A DNA stretch of 27,097 bases. Origin: CAZMMV01 sp964567475. GTDB lineage: Bacteria > Bacillota > Clostridia > Tissierellales > Tissierellaceae. Below the pieces are notes generated by a model. That model did not search any database, had not been told where the DNA came from, and was given only the letters and a program-made list of their open reading frames with translations. Positions 1 to 8,565 of this stretch are shown piece by piece (the first letter of the stretch is position 1; each line of letters opens with the position of its first letter). Position numbers and translations under genes: made by a program. The stretch is from the NCBI GenBank assembly GCA_964567475.1, contig CAZMMV010000015.1, positions 1-27,097 on the forward strand, given 5' to 3'.

Positions 1-7
1 TTATTAT

Positions 8-523
8 TTATATAACACTACATCCTAATGTACTTTCTAACTGTTTTAATGCAAACTCATGAGCTTCTTTATCAAATGAAGCAACTCCATCTCTATAGAC
101 AGTCACATCATATGAAATGTTTCTTCCATCTGCTGACGTATAAAGTACACAAATATTAGTACACACACCTACTAAATATATTTCAGTAATATTTTTTTCT
201 CGCAAATAAAGATCTAAATCTGTTCCATAAAATGCACTATATCTTCTTTTCTTAATTATCTTATCATGATCTAATACTTCTAATTCAGAAATTATTTCAC
301 TGCCTTGTCTACCAGCTATACAGTGGGGTGGAAACATATCAAACTCCTTATCATCTACTTCATGATTATCACATATAAAAATTACTGAATCTCCTGATTT
401 TCTAAATTCATTTATCTTATCTTGAACAAATGCTACTATATCTCTACCGGCTTTACCATTTTCAAGAGCTCCACCTTCATTTATAAAATCATTTAGCATA
501 TCTATTACTAATAATGCCTTCAT
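8..523 (-). CDS. Nicotinamidase-like isochorismatase-fold cysteine hydrolase
   Basis: A complete 171-residue single-domain protein of the isochorismatase/nicotinamidase family. The catalytic triad is visible: Asp8 in VIDMLNDF, Lys91 or Lys92 in KKRRYSAF, and the nucleophile Cys125 in GVCTNICV. Asp52, His54 and His67 (PPHCIAG) sit where PncA-type enzymes bind their metal. Overall motif order and length match Bacillus PncA (YueJ), which converts nicotinamide to nicotinate and ammonia in NAD salvage. It is cytoplasmic, with no signal peptide. ATG at 523 follows a strong AAGGAGG about 8 bases upstream. A niacin-responsive repressor gene lies about 3.3 kb upstream on the same strand, which fits the nicotinamidase reading. 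Family membership is very likely; the exact substrate is inferred, since relatives hydrolyse other amides or isochorismate. Confidence 0.8.
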   Translation of the reverse strand: MKALLVIDMLNDFINEGGALENGKAGRDIVAFVQDKINEFRKSGDSVIFICDNHEVDDKEFDMFPPHCIAGRQGSEIISELEVLDHDKIIKKRRYSAFYGTDLDLYLREKNITEIYLVGVCTNICVLYTSADGRNISYDVTVYRDGVASFDKEAHEFALKQLESTLGCSVI

Positions 524-559
524 CTTTTTCCTCCTTGAATTTTATTGTTATAATATAAT

Positions 560-2644
560 TTAATTTACACTAAACAAACAATTGTAAATCATATCTGCTG
601 CATCTTCTCTTTTCAACTCAGCTTTAGGGGCCAATTTTTTATCTTCAGCTTTAACTATTCCAAGGCCGTATGCAATAGATAAATGACCTCTTAAATCTGG
701 ATTTAAATCCTCTGAATCAGTAAATAAATCCTTATATATTTCAGTTAAATTTGCAATTTTATCGTATCCTAATGCCCTTATTATATATAATATTCCTTCT
801 TCCTTAGTTACTAAGCTTTCTGGATTCTTTTCATCATCTTTTATGATTTTCATTTCACTAAGATGCCTATACATATCATCTATTTCAATATAAGGATATT
901 TTGCCTTTGTCAATAAATATAAAAAATCCTTTTGACTTATTTTTTCTTTTGGCAGAAACTTTTCCCCAGATAAAGAAATTCCATATTGAGCTAATATATT
1001 TATTTTATCTTTTGCATAACTATTTTCTATATCTTTATACTCAATTATCGAAGGTTTTTTATAAATCTCACCTATATCATTTAATATATTACCTGTATTA
1101 GCATCAATATTAGACGGTTTTTCTTTATTTAAAGCATATACTAATATTACTTCATTCTTATCATTAACTTGAGTATGGTCAATATCATATATATTTTTAC
1201 TTGTATACTTTAATTCTATTCCAATATTCTTAAATAAGATATCATATGCCTTATCTAAGGATATCAAGTTATCTTTTGATGGGAAATCCTTATCACTCCA
1301 AGTAATATCGTAACTTTCAACATCTCCATTAATAGCATTTATATAAATATTGATACCTTCACTTTCTACATATGCATTATCAACTTTTCTAATAAAATTA
1401 AATCTATATCCTTCTTTATCTTCTAATGGTCTATCAATTTCAAGATTATCTCTTAATTCAATTTCATCATAATTATCTGAAGCAACTTTTTTAATAAATT
1501 CCTTGGCAAACTTTAATGAATCTTCTTTATTGTACTTAGGCTTTTTATCTAGATCAAAATCTCTACCTTTAAAGAAACTTAAGAGCTTTTTACTTTTAGC
1601 ATTTATACTTATATCTGATATATAGTGTCTGGAATCAGTTTCTTTTAGAAAACTCATTTCCCAAACATACTCATCGTCATTTCTCCAGTTTTTATGAAGA
1701 TTTATATTCCTTAGCTTATATTCTCCATCTAGTTTTAAGATTTCTCTAGCAAGTTTTTCAGCTTCCTTTTTAGTAACAAGTCCACTTATATCTTTTATGG
1801 CTTCTTCCTCATAAGGACTCAGATCTTTTACACTTTCATTCATAGATCCACCCATACCCTCAGCTTTGTCATAAAGCCTATAATGATCATATGTAAAAGC
1901 TGTTTGTCCATTCTTTGCATCTATTCCTAGCTCCCCATCTAAAGGTCCATATACTAAAAACCTTTTTGACTCCCTATCTTGACCACCTAATTTATATATT
2001 AAATCTAATCCTATTTTTTCCTTGTATAATTCTTTAGCCTTTTCTAAAGATATAATATCTTTTGTATCTGGAAACTTTAAATTCTTACTCCATCTAGTAG
2101 AATAATCAATTACTTCACCTGTAAGATTATCTACACTAACATGAACCCTATCACTATAATAAGGAATATCATTTTCACTTCTTACAAAATTATATCTATA
2201 CTCATTAGAGTTTATATTTAGAACTTCTGAGTCATCTATATATTTAATATTAGATGAAAGTTTTGGAGAAATCTTTTTAATAAAATCCTTGGCTATCTTA
2301 AGCCCTTCTTCTTTATTTATATTTGCTATCTTATTTTTTTCTCCTCCATGATTTACTTGGTTTTTCCAATAATTAATAATATTACCATCAACACTTATAG
2401 ATACATTTATATTTCCTAATTGATCTTTACTATCTGACCAATTTAAATAAAAGACTGTTTCCTCTCCCATAGAACTTATACTTTGATCAAACTTATCATA
2501 TTCATTCCCAATATCAAATAAGTCCTTGCTCCTTATAATGGCTTCTTTTAACTGTTTATCATGACTTTCCTCTGCAAATGAAGTCATTGGAATAATACTT
2601 AGTATCATGACCATTGCCAATATAAATGATATCTTAGATTTCAT
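560..2644 (-). CDS. Secreted YcdB/YcdC-repeat protein with C-terminal S-layer homology domains
   Basis: A 694-residue exported protein. Residues 1-24 form a signal peptide (Lys-rich start, hydrophobic core, TSFA before the likely cleavage site). Residues about 110-225 and 370-480 are two copies of a PepSY-like YcdB/YcdC-type repeat. Each has a stretch resembling EEGLKIAKDFIKK, then YRxNFxR, then a GEVxxY/GDVESY strand, then an ISLxKAxxL helix. Residues about 535-694 hold S-layer homology modules (YKDIENSYAKDKINILAQYG, later YGLGIVKAEDKKLAPKAELKR), which in this family bind pyruvylated secondary cell-wall polymer. I infer a cell-surface protein of unknown function; PepSY-like domains are often linked to protease inhibition. 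ATG at 2644 follows AGGGAG. Monocistronic by appearance: a terminator lies upstream and a possible extended -10 promoter precedes it. Confidence 0.8.
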   Translation of the reverse strand: MKSKISFILAMVMILSIIPMTSFAEESHDKQLKEAIIRSKDLFDIGNEYDKFDQSISSMGEETVFYLNWSDSKDQLGNINVSISVDGNIINYWKNQVNHGGEKNKIANINKEEGLKIAKDFIKKISPKLSSNIKYIDDSEVLNINSNEYRYNFVRSENDIPYYSDRVHVSVDNLTGEVIDYSTRWSKNLKFPDTKDIISLEKAKELYKEKIGLDLIYKLGGQDRESKRFLVYGPLDGELGIDAKNGQTAFTYDHYRLYDKAEGMGGSMNESVKDLSPYEEEAIKDISGLVTKKEAEKLAREILKLDGEYKLRNINLHKNWRNDDEYVWEMSFLKETDSRHYISDISINAKSKKLLSFFKGRDFDLDKKPKYNKEDSLKFAKEFIKKVASDNYDEIELRDNLEIDRPLEDKEGYRFNFIRKVDNAYVESEGINIYINAINGDVESYDITWSDKDFPSKDNLISLDKAYDILFKNIGIELKYTSKNIYDIDHTQVNDKNEVILVYALNKEKPSNIDANTGNILNDIGEIYKKPSIIEYKDIENSYAKDKINILAQYGISLSGEKFLPKEKISQKDFLYLLTKAKYPYIEIDDMYRHLSEMKIIKDDEKNPESLVTKEEGILYIIRALGYDKIANLTEIYKDLFTDSEDLNPDLRGHLSIAYGLGIVKAEDKKLAPKAELKREDAADMIYNCLFSVN

Positions 2645-2687
2645 TTTACCATCTCCCTTGACTTTTTATAATTGTCCCATTATTCAC

Positions 2688-2696
2688 AGTATACCA
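2688..2696 (-). promoter_or_regulatory. Candidate extended -10 promoter for the SLH protein gene
   Basis: On the minus strand TGGTATACT reads as an extended -10 (TGn plus TATACT) about 45 bases before the SLH gene start. No good -35 is visible at the usual spacing. It lies just after the terminator of the upstream gene, where a new promoter would be needed. Confidence 0.35.
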
Positions 2697-2738
2697 TTAA
2701 ATCAAATAATATAGTTACAAATACTTTACAATAAACAT

Positions 2739-2766
2739 AAAAAGGACTAGGCCAATTACCTAATCC
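2739..2766 (-). terminator. Intrinsic terminator after the EIIC-like gene
   Basis: On the minus strand GGATTAGG pairs with CCTAGTCC (8 bp including one G-T) around a 7-base loop and is followed by TTTTTAT. It starts about 12 bases after the stop codon of the upstream membrane protein gene. Confidence 0.75.
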
Positions 2767-2778
2767 CTAGAACTTTAT

Positions 2779-3810
2779 CTATAATTGCATATCTCCAAGT
2801 TTTATATATCCTTTCTTCCTCATCCACTTAGATATAGCTAAAGATATAATAGCTGGTAATATAAAATGCATCAAAGCTATTAATATAAAGGTAGTGGTGC
2901 TAGCTCCCATTACATCTATAGTGGCAAATTGACCTACTAAACCACTAGTTCCCATACCTGCTCCTATCATATTTCCTTCCATTTTTAACACATAGGTAGA
3001 TATTGGTCCTAGTATTGCCGATGCTAATATAGCTGGTAAAAATATAATTGGTTTCTTTACTATATTAGATATTTGTAACATAGAAGTACCGATTCCTTGA
3101 GCTATAAATCCTCCAAATCCATTTTCTTTATATGATACTACTGCAAATCCTATCATATTAGTAGCACATCCTACTGTAGCAGCTCCTGCGGCAAGTCCAG
3201 TTAGTCCCAATGATATTGCCAATGCTGCAGAGCTTATAGGAAGTGTAAGCACTATTCCCATAACTACAGACACTATAATGCCCATAGGTATTGGATGCAT
3301 TTCTGTTGCTGCATTTATAATAGTTCCAAATAAATTCATTATCATAGACATATAAGGCCCAATATAGTTTCCTACTAGTCCACCTAAGATTATGGTTCCT
3401 ATTGGAACTAATACAATATCCACCTTTGTCTTACCACTTATTAGCTTAGAAAACTCAGCTCCTATTAAAGCTGCAATAAATGCACCTACTGGCTCCCCTA
3501 TAATTATAGTAGGATCTCCTCCTGCTGAAAAAGAAATACTTCCTGCCCCTATAGCACCTACTGCTATAGATGCAAATATTCCTAAAGGTGGTGCTCCTAC
3601 ACTATAAGCGACTCCAGCACCTATAGCTGGTCCCATCAATCTTTGCGCTATATTTCCAAAGCTTATTAAAAGTTGAATGTTTAAAAATGTACCTATCTGT
3701 TTAATTATAAGACCTATCAATAATGATGCAAAAAGCCCTAGAGCCATTCCATTTAAAACCTTTACTAAGTAGTTCCTTATACCAGCTTTTGATTTATTCA
3801 ATTGAAACAT
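2779..3810 (-). CDS. PTS_EIIC_2 / PfoR-type polytopic membrane protein
   Basis: A 343-residue, very hydrophobic protein rich in Gly and Ala, with about nine or ten predicted membrane segments (for example residues 18-42, 56-80, 105-120, 130-152, 176-200 and 305-325). Sequence character and length fit the stand-alone EIIC-like family (PF13303, PTS_EIIC_2), which includes the C. perfringens protein named PfoR. No EIIA, EIIB or sugar-metabolism gene is nearby, so a normal sugar PTS is unlikely. It follows niaR after 54 bases and has a promoter plus a candidate NiaR operator. The AGGGAG ribosome site abuts the ATG at 3810; a TTG at codon 4 (3801) would have better spacing, so the start is uncertain by three residues. 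The substrate is unknown; a niacin-related compound is inferred from context only. Confidence 0.75.
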   Translation of the reverse strand: MFQLNKSKAGIRNYLVKVLNGMALGLFASLLIGLIIKQIGTFLNIQLLISFGNIAQRLMGPAIGAGVAYSVGAPPLGIFASIAVGAIGAGSISFSAGGDPTIIIGEPVGAFIAALIGAEFSKLISGKTKVDIVLVPIGTIILGGLVGNYIGPYMSMIMNLFGTIINAATEMHPIPMGIIVSVVMGIVLTLPISSAALAISLGLTGLAAGAATVGCATNMIGFAVVSYKENGFGGFIAQGIGTSMLQISNIVKKPIIFLPAILASAILGPISTYVLKMEGNMIGAGMGTSGLVGQFATIDVMGASTTTFILIALMHFILPAIISLAISKWMRKKGYIKLGDMQL

Positions 3811-3825
3811 CTCCCTAAGTGTATT

Positions 3826-3882
3826 TACTTCTGTCTTGTCACCTACAGTTATAAATATAACATCTTAGTCTTCTTTTATCAA
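3826..3882 (-). promoter_or_regulatory. SigA-type promoter and candidate NiaR operator before the EIIC-like gene
   Basis: On the minus strand TTGATA (3877-3882), a 17-base spacer and TATATT (3854-3859) form a good promoter; its -35 lies inside the end of niaR. Transcription would start near 3847. The element TGACAAGACA (3832-3841), flanked by TAGG and GAAGTA (3826-3845), covers about +3 to +22, where a repressor would block. Its core resembles the TGTCTTGACA-like centre I remember for NiaR boxes, but its symmetry is imperfect (T/A mismatches). The promoter is seen directly; assignment to NiaR is inference. Confidence 0.5.
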
Positions 3883-4389
3883 GTACTTTTTTTCCAATAA
3901 TTTTTCTTTTATCTTAATAAGCATTTCCTCATTATCTACTTCTATTTTATGTATATGAATCCCATCTGTTAAAGAGGATAAGGCTTCTGCTTTATATTTT
4001 TTTAAATTTACCATAAACTCATTTAAGTCATACCTAGAGCTTATTTGTAATTGAGATTTAATCTCTCCATATAAAGGATGTTCTACTGATACATCTATTA
4101 TTTTTCCTCCATAACTTAATATGATGTCTAGTTCCTCTTCTATTTCTTTATCATTATCATGTTTACAGACTATTGTTCTAATTATTTTATTACTTTCATA
4201 AGCTTTAGGAATCAGATATCCTCTAGGAGTAGCCAAGATATCTTCTCCCTTAGCTCTTAGAACTGCAACATCTTGAACTATAACTTGTCTACTTACACCA
4301 AATTTCTCAGCAATTTCTGTTCCCTTTACTGGTTTTTCTAAGCTATTTAAAATCTCAAGTATTGCTTTTCTTCTTTCTTTAGTATCCAC
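3865..4389 (-). CDS. niaR: Niacin-responsive transcriptional repressor NiaR (HTH plus 3H domain)
   Basis: A 174-residue regulator. Residues 5-60 form a BirA-type winged helix (VKGTEIAEKFGVSRQVIVQD, then RGYLI at the wing). Residues 68-172 form the 3H domain, named for its conserved histidines: His77 in CKHD, His104 in VEHPLYG, and His145/His147 in GIHIHKI, with acidic residues 84-86 between them. In the Thermotoga homologue equivalent residues bind a metal ion. NiaR (YrxA) represses niacin uptake and NAD-synthesis genes when nicotinic acid is plentiful. The start is GTG at 4389, preceded by AAGGATGGTGAT. Only 28 bases separate it from the helicase loader gene upstream, so it is probably co-transcribed with the replication genes. 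Confidence 0.9.
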   Translation of the reverse strand: MDTKERRKAILEILNSLEKPVKGTEIAEKFGVSRQVIVQDVAVLRAKGEDILATPRGYLIPKAYESNKIIRTIVCKHDNDKEIEEELDIILSYGGKIIDVSVEHPLYGEIKSQLQISSRYDLNEFMVNLKKYKAEALSSLTDGIHIHKIEVDNEEMLIKIKEKLLEKKYLIKED

Positions 4390-4417
4390 ATTATCACCAT
4401 CCTTTTATTAGCTTTAA

Positions 4418-5398
4418 CTATTCCCATCTCAAATCAGGTCCATAAAATTTTAAAGGTATAAACTTATCTAGTATTCTTGAAAATACCCTATCTGTATAAG
4501 TTTCTGATATTTCTTTTGGTGTAAGATTTGTTGATATTATTGTCTTTTTACCACTTATTATTCTAGTGTTAACTATGTTGAAGATTTCTGCATTAGTAAA
4601 TGTATTTGCAACTTCTGTCCCAAGATCATCTATTATCAATAAATCTGTATCAAAAAGCAGGCTATATTGATAATCATTTAATCTTTTATCACCTCTATTA
4701 AATCTATGTCTTTCTATTATTTCAAGTATGGTAAATGCAGTTTGATATACTACTATCTTATTTTTATCTAAGAGAGACTTAGCTATACAATTACATAAAT
4801 AAGTTTTACCAAGACCTGTTGTACCATAAAAAAGCAAGTTATCTCCATTATTTTCATTGAAATTATATATAAAACCTTCTGATATGCTTAATATATCAGT
4901 CATATTTTCCTTAGGAGTCATTTTTTCATTTTCAAAGGGTTCATCCCTAAATATTTCTATATCAAAATTTGAAAAGTTTTCTTTTAAAAGTACATTCTCT
5001 ATATTTGACATTCCATAGGCTTCAGAGACTAGAGCTTGTTTTAAACAACTACATTGTTTTCCATTGTCTAAGTAACCCTTGTCTTTGCACTTATCACATT
5101 CATAATTTACATCCATATAATCTACTGCTATATTGGACTCTGTCATTAAATAAGCTTTTTCCATTTTTAAGTTTTCTATTTGCTCCTTAGCCTTAGCTGC
5201 TACTTCCTTATATTTTTCTGGATTACCTATTATATATTTTGACATAGAAAGTCCTGTCTTTACTATCTCATCATCAATCCTCTTTATTGCAGGTATTTTC
5301 TTATATATTTTTTGTACCCTAACTCTTTGCTCGTGGAGTGCTCTATCTCTTTTTCTTTCATATTCAGTTGTAATCTTATTTAGTATATCTTTATACAT
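4418..5398 (-). CDS. dnaI: Primosomal helicase loader, DnaI/DnaC-type AAA+ ATPase
   Basis: A 326-residue AAA+ ATPase that should load the replicative helicase DnaB onto DNA. The N-terminal 95 residues are helical and charged. Next is a zinc-binding knuckle with Cys101, Cys104, Cys116 and Cys118 (CDKC, CSC), as in DnaI. Walker A is GTTGLGKT at 192-199; Walker B is LLIIDDLG at 253-260. A sensor-1 region (IISTNLTP) and a C-terminal arginine-containing segment (DRVFSRI) follow. The gene sits 2 bases downstream of the DnaD-domain gene and about 1.8 kb from dnaB, which fits a primosome role. Annotators also call this family DnaC. Confidence 0.9.
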   Translation of the reverse strand: MYKDILNKITTEYERKRDRALHEQRVRVQKIYKKIPAIKRIDDEIVKTGLSMSKYIIGNPEKYKEVAAKAKEQIENLKMEKAYLMTESNIAVDYMDVNYECDKCKDKGYLDNGKQCSCLKQALVSEAYGMSNIENVLLKENFSNFDIEIFRDEPFENEKMTPKENMTDILSISEGFIYNFNENNGDNLLFYGTTGLGKTYLCNCIAKSLLDKNKIVVYQTAFTILEIIERHRFNRGDKRLNDYQYSLLFDTDLLIIDDLGTEVANTFTNAEIFNIVNTRIISGKKTIISTNLTPKEISETYTDRVFSRILDKFIPLKFYGPDLRWE

Positions 5399-5400
5399 AC

Positions 5401-6495
5401 TTAAGCCTCTCCTTTTGCACGCTCATTATATGCTTCTCTTTTTTTCCTAACTATATCTTCTAGTTCATCCGAACTATACTTATCCGTTCTTTGCTCAAAA
5501 TTATGGAATCTTGTCTGTAATGGTTTTGATCTATTCTTTGAAGATTTTGTATTGTTATATTCTTTCCTTTGCCTTGGTTTATCCTTTTCTGCTATTTCAT
5601 CTATTGTCTTTATTCCTTTTTTATGCCAAGACTCTAGTACTCCATTTATATAATTAACAGTTGGATTAGCAACATTAGCAGAACTCTCACAACCCCTTAG
5701 TACCATTTCTAGGGAAAATTCATATTCATCAAACCATTTATCTATTACAATCATTTCTCCCCTTGTAATAGTTCTATTTTGCAATCCCAGAGAACTCATT
5801 ACTTTCTCATATTTATAGTACTTCTCATCTCTTGTCTTATAGTATTCTGTTACTGCTTCTATATTTGTAAGTCCATTATCATACCAGTTTCTAATTATAC
5901 CTTCAACATACTTTACATTTCTAACACCTTTTCTCTCAACTCCATAGAAAAAAGCCTTTTCTATAACATCTGGATTCATATTATAATCTTCTATCCATGT
6001 TAGAATTCTTTCTTTCTCATAAGGTACTGTTTGTCTTCTCATTATATCATTTATTTTATTAAACATTTGATTTACCTCTGGTATTTGGTTTGCCTGTATG
6101 ATTTTTTGAGATCCTGTTGGTTTTTTCTTAGGAATAGTTTGTTCTTCTGTTCTAAATAATTCAAGATTGTTTTTTATGTATAGTTGCTTTAAGTTTAAAA
6201 ACTTAACATTAAAATTATACTTTTTTTCGTCTTCTTTTAGTATTTTTTCTATTATTCCTTTTTTCTCCCAAAAATCCCAAGCTCCAAGTACATCTTCAAG
6301 AGGTATCTCTAAATGTTTTGCTATAGTTTCATTATTTACCTCAATTTCTTCATCCCTATCATGGGCATACTTATATCCTAGTAAATATACCTTTACATAA
6401 GTTCCATTTGCCATAGGCATATAATCATTTATAAATATATTTTCTATAGGTGTATCACCTAAGTCCATATCTGTAGTTTCTAATTTAAAACTCAT
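5401..6495 (-). CDS. DnaD-domain primosome/replication initiation protein
   Basis: A 364-residue protein. Residues about 15-100 look like the winged-helix DnaD N-terminal domain (short helices, then WDFWEKKGIIEKI). Two DnaD/DnaB_2 domains follow at about 143-216 and 224-302, each ending in the hallmark of a glycine-asparagine turn, a Tyr and a Trp: YVEGIIRNWYDNGL and YINGVLESWHKKGI. The last 60 residues are basic and low in complexity. Such proteins remodel DNA and recruit the helicase loader during initiation and restart. The adjacent loader gene (2-base gap) supports this. Two DnaB_2 repeats are also seen in Bacillus DnaB, so it could do the job of either DnaD or Bacillus-type DnaB. Confidence 0.88.
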   Translation of the reverse strand: MSFKLETTDMDLGDTPIENIFINDYMPMANGTYVKVYLLGYKYAHDRDEEIEVNNETIAKHLEIPLEDVLGAWDFWEKKGIIEKILKEDEKKYNFNVKFLNLKQLYIKNNLELFRTEEQTIPKKKPTGSQKIIQANQIPEVNQMFNKINDIMRRQTVPYEKERILTWIEDYNMNPDVIEKAFFYGVERKGVRNVKYVEGIIRNWYDNGLTNIEAVTEYYKTRDEKYYKYEKVMSSLGLQNRTITRGEMIVIDKWFDEYEFSLEMVLRGCESSANVANPTVNYINGVLESWHKKGIKTIDEIAEKDKPRQRKEYNNTKSSKNRSKPLQTRFHNFEQRTDKYSSDELEDIVRKKREAYNERAKGEA

Positions 6496-6514
6496 CTTAT
6501 CACTCCATCCTTCT

Positions 6515-7114
6515 TTAAGGATTTTTCCTTATGTTAAAAAATCTTTTCTTAGTCAAAATCATCCTATAAATATAGTTATATATATTTTCCCCATCTATTA
6601 CAAAAGATGACTTTTCTTCTAGGAAATATGGATCATTCCTATTTATATATGGATTACAAAACTCATCAAGATAATATCCCTCTTCTATAAATCCGATTTT
6701 TTCATAAACCCTATGTGCTCTTTTATTAAAACTTGCCACTTCTAGTAGCATTTTTCTCATTCTCATATTTGTAAAATATTCATTTAGAAAAACTTCCAGT
6801 ATTTCAGTTCCATATCCTTTATTTATATAATTAGGATCCAATACTATACCTAAAGTAGATATCCTTCTAAAGTGCTTTATATCTTTTATACCCATATATC
6901 CTATTAACTTTTCTTCTTCATTTCTTATACCATAGTATTTATTAAAAATACTTTTGGTCTTTATCCTATACCACATCTTTATTTCCTTATCATTCATCTT
7001 TGGAAAGTTGTAATCTTCTAAAAGAGGTGTATCATGAAATCCCCACTCTCTCATAAGAAATACATCATCTAGTTTCAATCTATCTATTATTATTTTATCC
7101 CCTTTTATTTCCAA
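6515..7114 (-). CDS. GNAT family N-acetyltransferase
   Basis: A 199-residue protein of the GCN5-related acetyltransferase fold, closest in style to the RimJ/RimL (Acetyltransf_3) group. The acetyl-CoA motif is at 88-104: LGIVLDPNYINKGYGTE, with the loop NKGYGT. The second signature is ASFNKRAHRVYEKIGF at about 127-142. The start is TTG at 7114; AGGAG lies 8 bases upstream, which decides this start. It lies between dnaB and the DnaD-type gene, 19 bases upstream of the latter, so it is probably in their operon. The substrate cannot be told from the sequence; ribosomal-protein or small-molecule amines are typical for the group. Confidence 0.85.
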   Translation of the reverse strand: MEIKGDKIIIDRLKLDDVFLMREWGFHDTPLLEDYNFPKMNDKEIKMWYRIKTKSIFNKYYGIRNEEEKLIGYMGIKDIKHFRRISTLGIVLDPNYINKGYGTEILEVFLNEYFTNMRMRKMLLEVASFNKRAHRVYEKIGFIEEGYYLDEFCNPYINRNDPYFLEEKSSFVIDGENIYNYIYRMILTKKRFFNIRKNP

Positions 7115-7172
7115 ATAATCAGCTCCTGTAACTCAATTATAAATTAAATATTACTCCATAAGATAATAAATT

Positions 7173-7196
7173 GGATTACAAAATTAATTGTAATCC
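7173..7196 (-). terminator. Perfect 9-bp hairpin after dnaB, weak or partial terminator
   Basis: GGATTACAA and TTGTAATCC pair perfectly around a 6-base loop, 15 bases after the dnaB stop codon. On the minus strand it is followed by AATTTATTATCTTAT, which is U-rich but not a clean tract. It may attenuate rather than end transcription into the GNAT-dnaD-dnaI-niaR genes. Confidence 0.5.
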
Positions 7197-7211
7197 TATC
7201 TACTCTAACTG

Positions 7212-8561
7212 CTAATTATCATAATCTCTTACCATATTTACAAATTTTGTATATTCATTTTTAAATACTAATTCTATACTTCCTGTTGGTCCATTTCTAT
7301 GTTTTGCTATTATTAGTTCTCCTATATTTTTCTTTTCAGAATCCTCATGATAATAGTCATCTCTATATAGAAACATAACTATGTCAGCATCCTGCTCTAT
7401 AGCTCCAGATTCTCTTAAGTCAGACAATATAGGTCTATGGTCTGATCTAAGTTCTGGTGCACGGCTAAGCTGCGACAGGGCTATTACAGGGCATTCCATT
7501 TCTTTTGCCAATCCTTTTAATCCTCTAGATATAGCTGAAATTTCTTGTTGCCTATTTTCTTGTCTTCCTTCTAGTTGCATCAACTGAAGATAGTCTATAA
7601 CTATAAGATCAAGACCCTTTTCTATTTTCAATCTCCTACATTTTGCTTTCATTTCCATTAAGGAAATAGCTGCTGTATCATCTATGGATACTTGAGCCTG
7701 AGAAAGTGGTGCCATTGAATTTATGATTTCTAGCCATTGATCTTCTTCTAGTCTCCCTGATATTATATTTTGAAGATCTACATGAGATGTTGAAGATATC
7801 ATTCTTTGTACAAGTTGTTCCTTTGACATCTCAAGAGAAAATATAGCTACTTTAGCCCCATATTTCAAAGCACTATTAGTAGCTATATTGATACCTAGAG
7901 CTGTCTTACCCATAGAGGGCCTTGCAGCTAGTAATATTAAATCAGATTTTTGTAAACCAGATAATTTATTATCTAGATCTATAAATCCTGTACCAAGTCC
8001 TGTTAATTCATCTTGATTAGCAGCTCTTGCCTCTATTTGAGCAAAAGAATCTAATAATACCTCTGACAAAGGTGAAAATCCTTCCCTGTGTCTTCCTTGG
8101 GTTATATCAAATATTGATTTTTCTGCATGTTCAATTATCATATTTACATCTTCTGAGTCTTCATATGACTTTCCCAACACATCATTACAAGAATAAATCA
8201 ACTTCCTAAGAATTGACTTTTCTTCTACTATCTTACAATAGTACTTTGTATTTGCAGTAGTAGCTACACCACTTGAAAGATCCGCAAGATAAGTAACTCC
8301 ACCTACATTTTCTAAATTATCTCTTCTTTTAAGTTCTTCTGATAATGTAATTAAATCAACAGGTTCATTTTTATTAAATAAAACTAATATGGTTTCAAAT
8401 ATCTCCTTATTAGCTTCTTTATAGAAATCATCTGGCCTTATTATTTCCAAGGCAGTATTTATAGACTCCTTTTCTAATATCATAGCACCTATTACCGATT
8501 GCTCTGCCTCTATACTATGAGGAGGAATTTGTCCAATTAATTGATTTTCTATTTGAACCAC
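7212..8561 (-). CDS. dnaB: Replicative DNA helicase DnaB
   Basis: A 449-residue hexameric helicase of normal length. The N-terminal domain (about 8-110) has the family start PPHSIEAEQSVIGAMIL. The RecA-like domain begins near 185 (GLGTGFIDLDNKLSGL). Walker A is ARPSMGKT at 213-220, followed by FSLEMS, the Walker B-containing LIVIDYLQLM, and the DNA-binding and arginine-finger region (LSQLSRAPELR, DLRESGAIEQDADIV). It unwinds DNA ahead of the replisome in the cytoplasm. It starts 4 bases after the rplI stop, a common rplI-dnaB arrangement. No intein or insertion is present. Confidence 0.97.
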   Translation of the reverse strand: MVQIENQLIGQIPPHSIEAEQSVIGAMILEKESINTALEIIRPDDFYKEANKEIFETILVLFNKNEPVDLITLSEELKRRDNLENVGGVTYLADLSSGVATTANTKYYCKIVEEKSILRKLIYSCNDVLGKSYEDSEDVNMIIEHAEKSIFDITQGRHREGFSPLSEVLLDSFAQIEARAANQDELTGLGTGFIDLDNKLSGLQKSDLILLAARPSMGKTALGINIATNSALKYGAKVAIFSLEMSKEQLVQRMISSTSHVDLQNIISGRLEEDQWLEIINSMAPLSQAQVSIDDTAAISLMEMKAKCRRLKIEKGLDLIVIDYLQLMQLEGRQENRQQEISAISRGLKGLAKEMECPVIALSQLSRAPELRSDHRPILSDLRESGAIEQDADIVMFLYRDDYYHEDSEKKNIGELIIAKHRNGPTGSIELVFKNEYTKFVNMVRDYDN

Positions 8562-8565
8562 ATCC

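Noticed and set aside
901..1101. Plus-strand reading frame inside the SLH protein gene
   Set aside because: It lies wholly opposite a real gene, has low-complexity hydrophobic content and no ribosome site. The same applies to the other opposite-strand frames in this window.
2779..3810. Complete sugar phosphotransferase system
   Set aside because: Only an EIIC-like membrane protein is present. There is no EIIA, EIIB or sugar-metabolism gene beside it, so a working sugar PTS is not supported.
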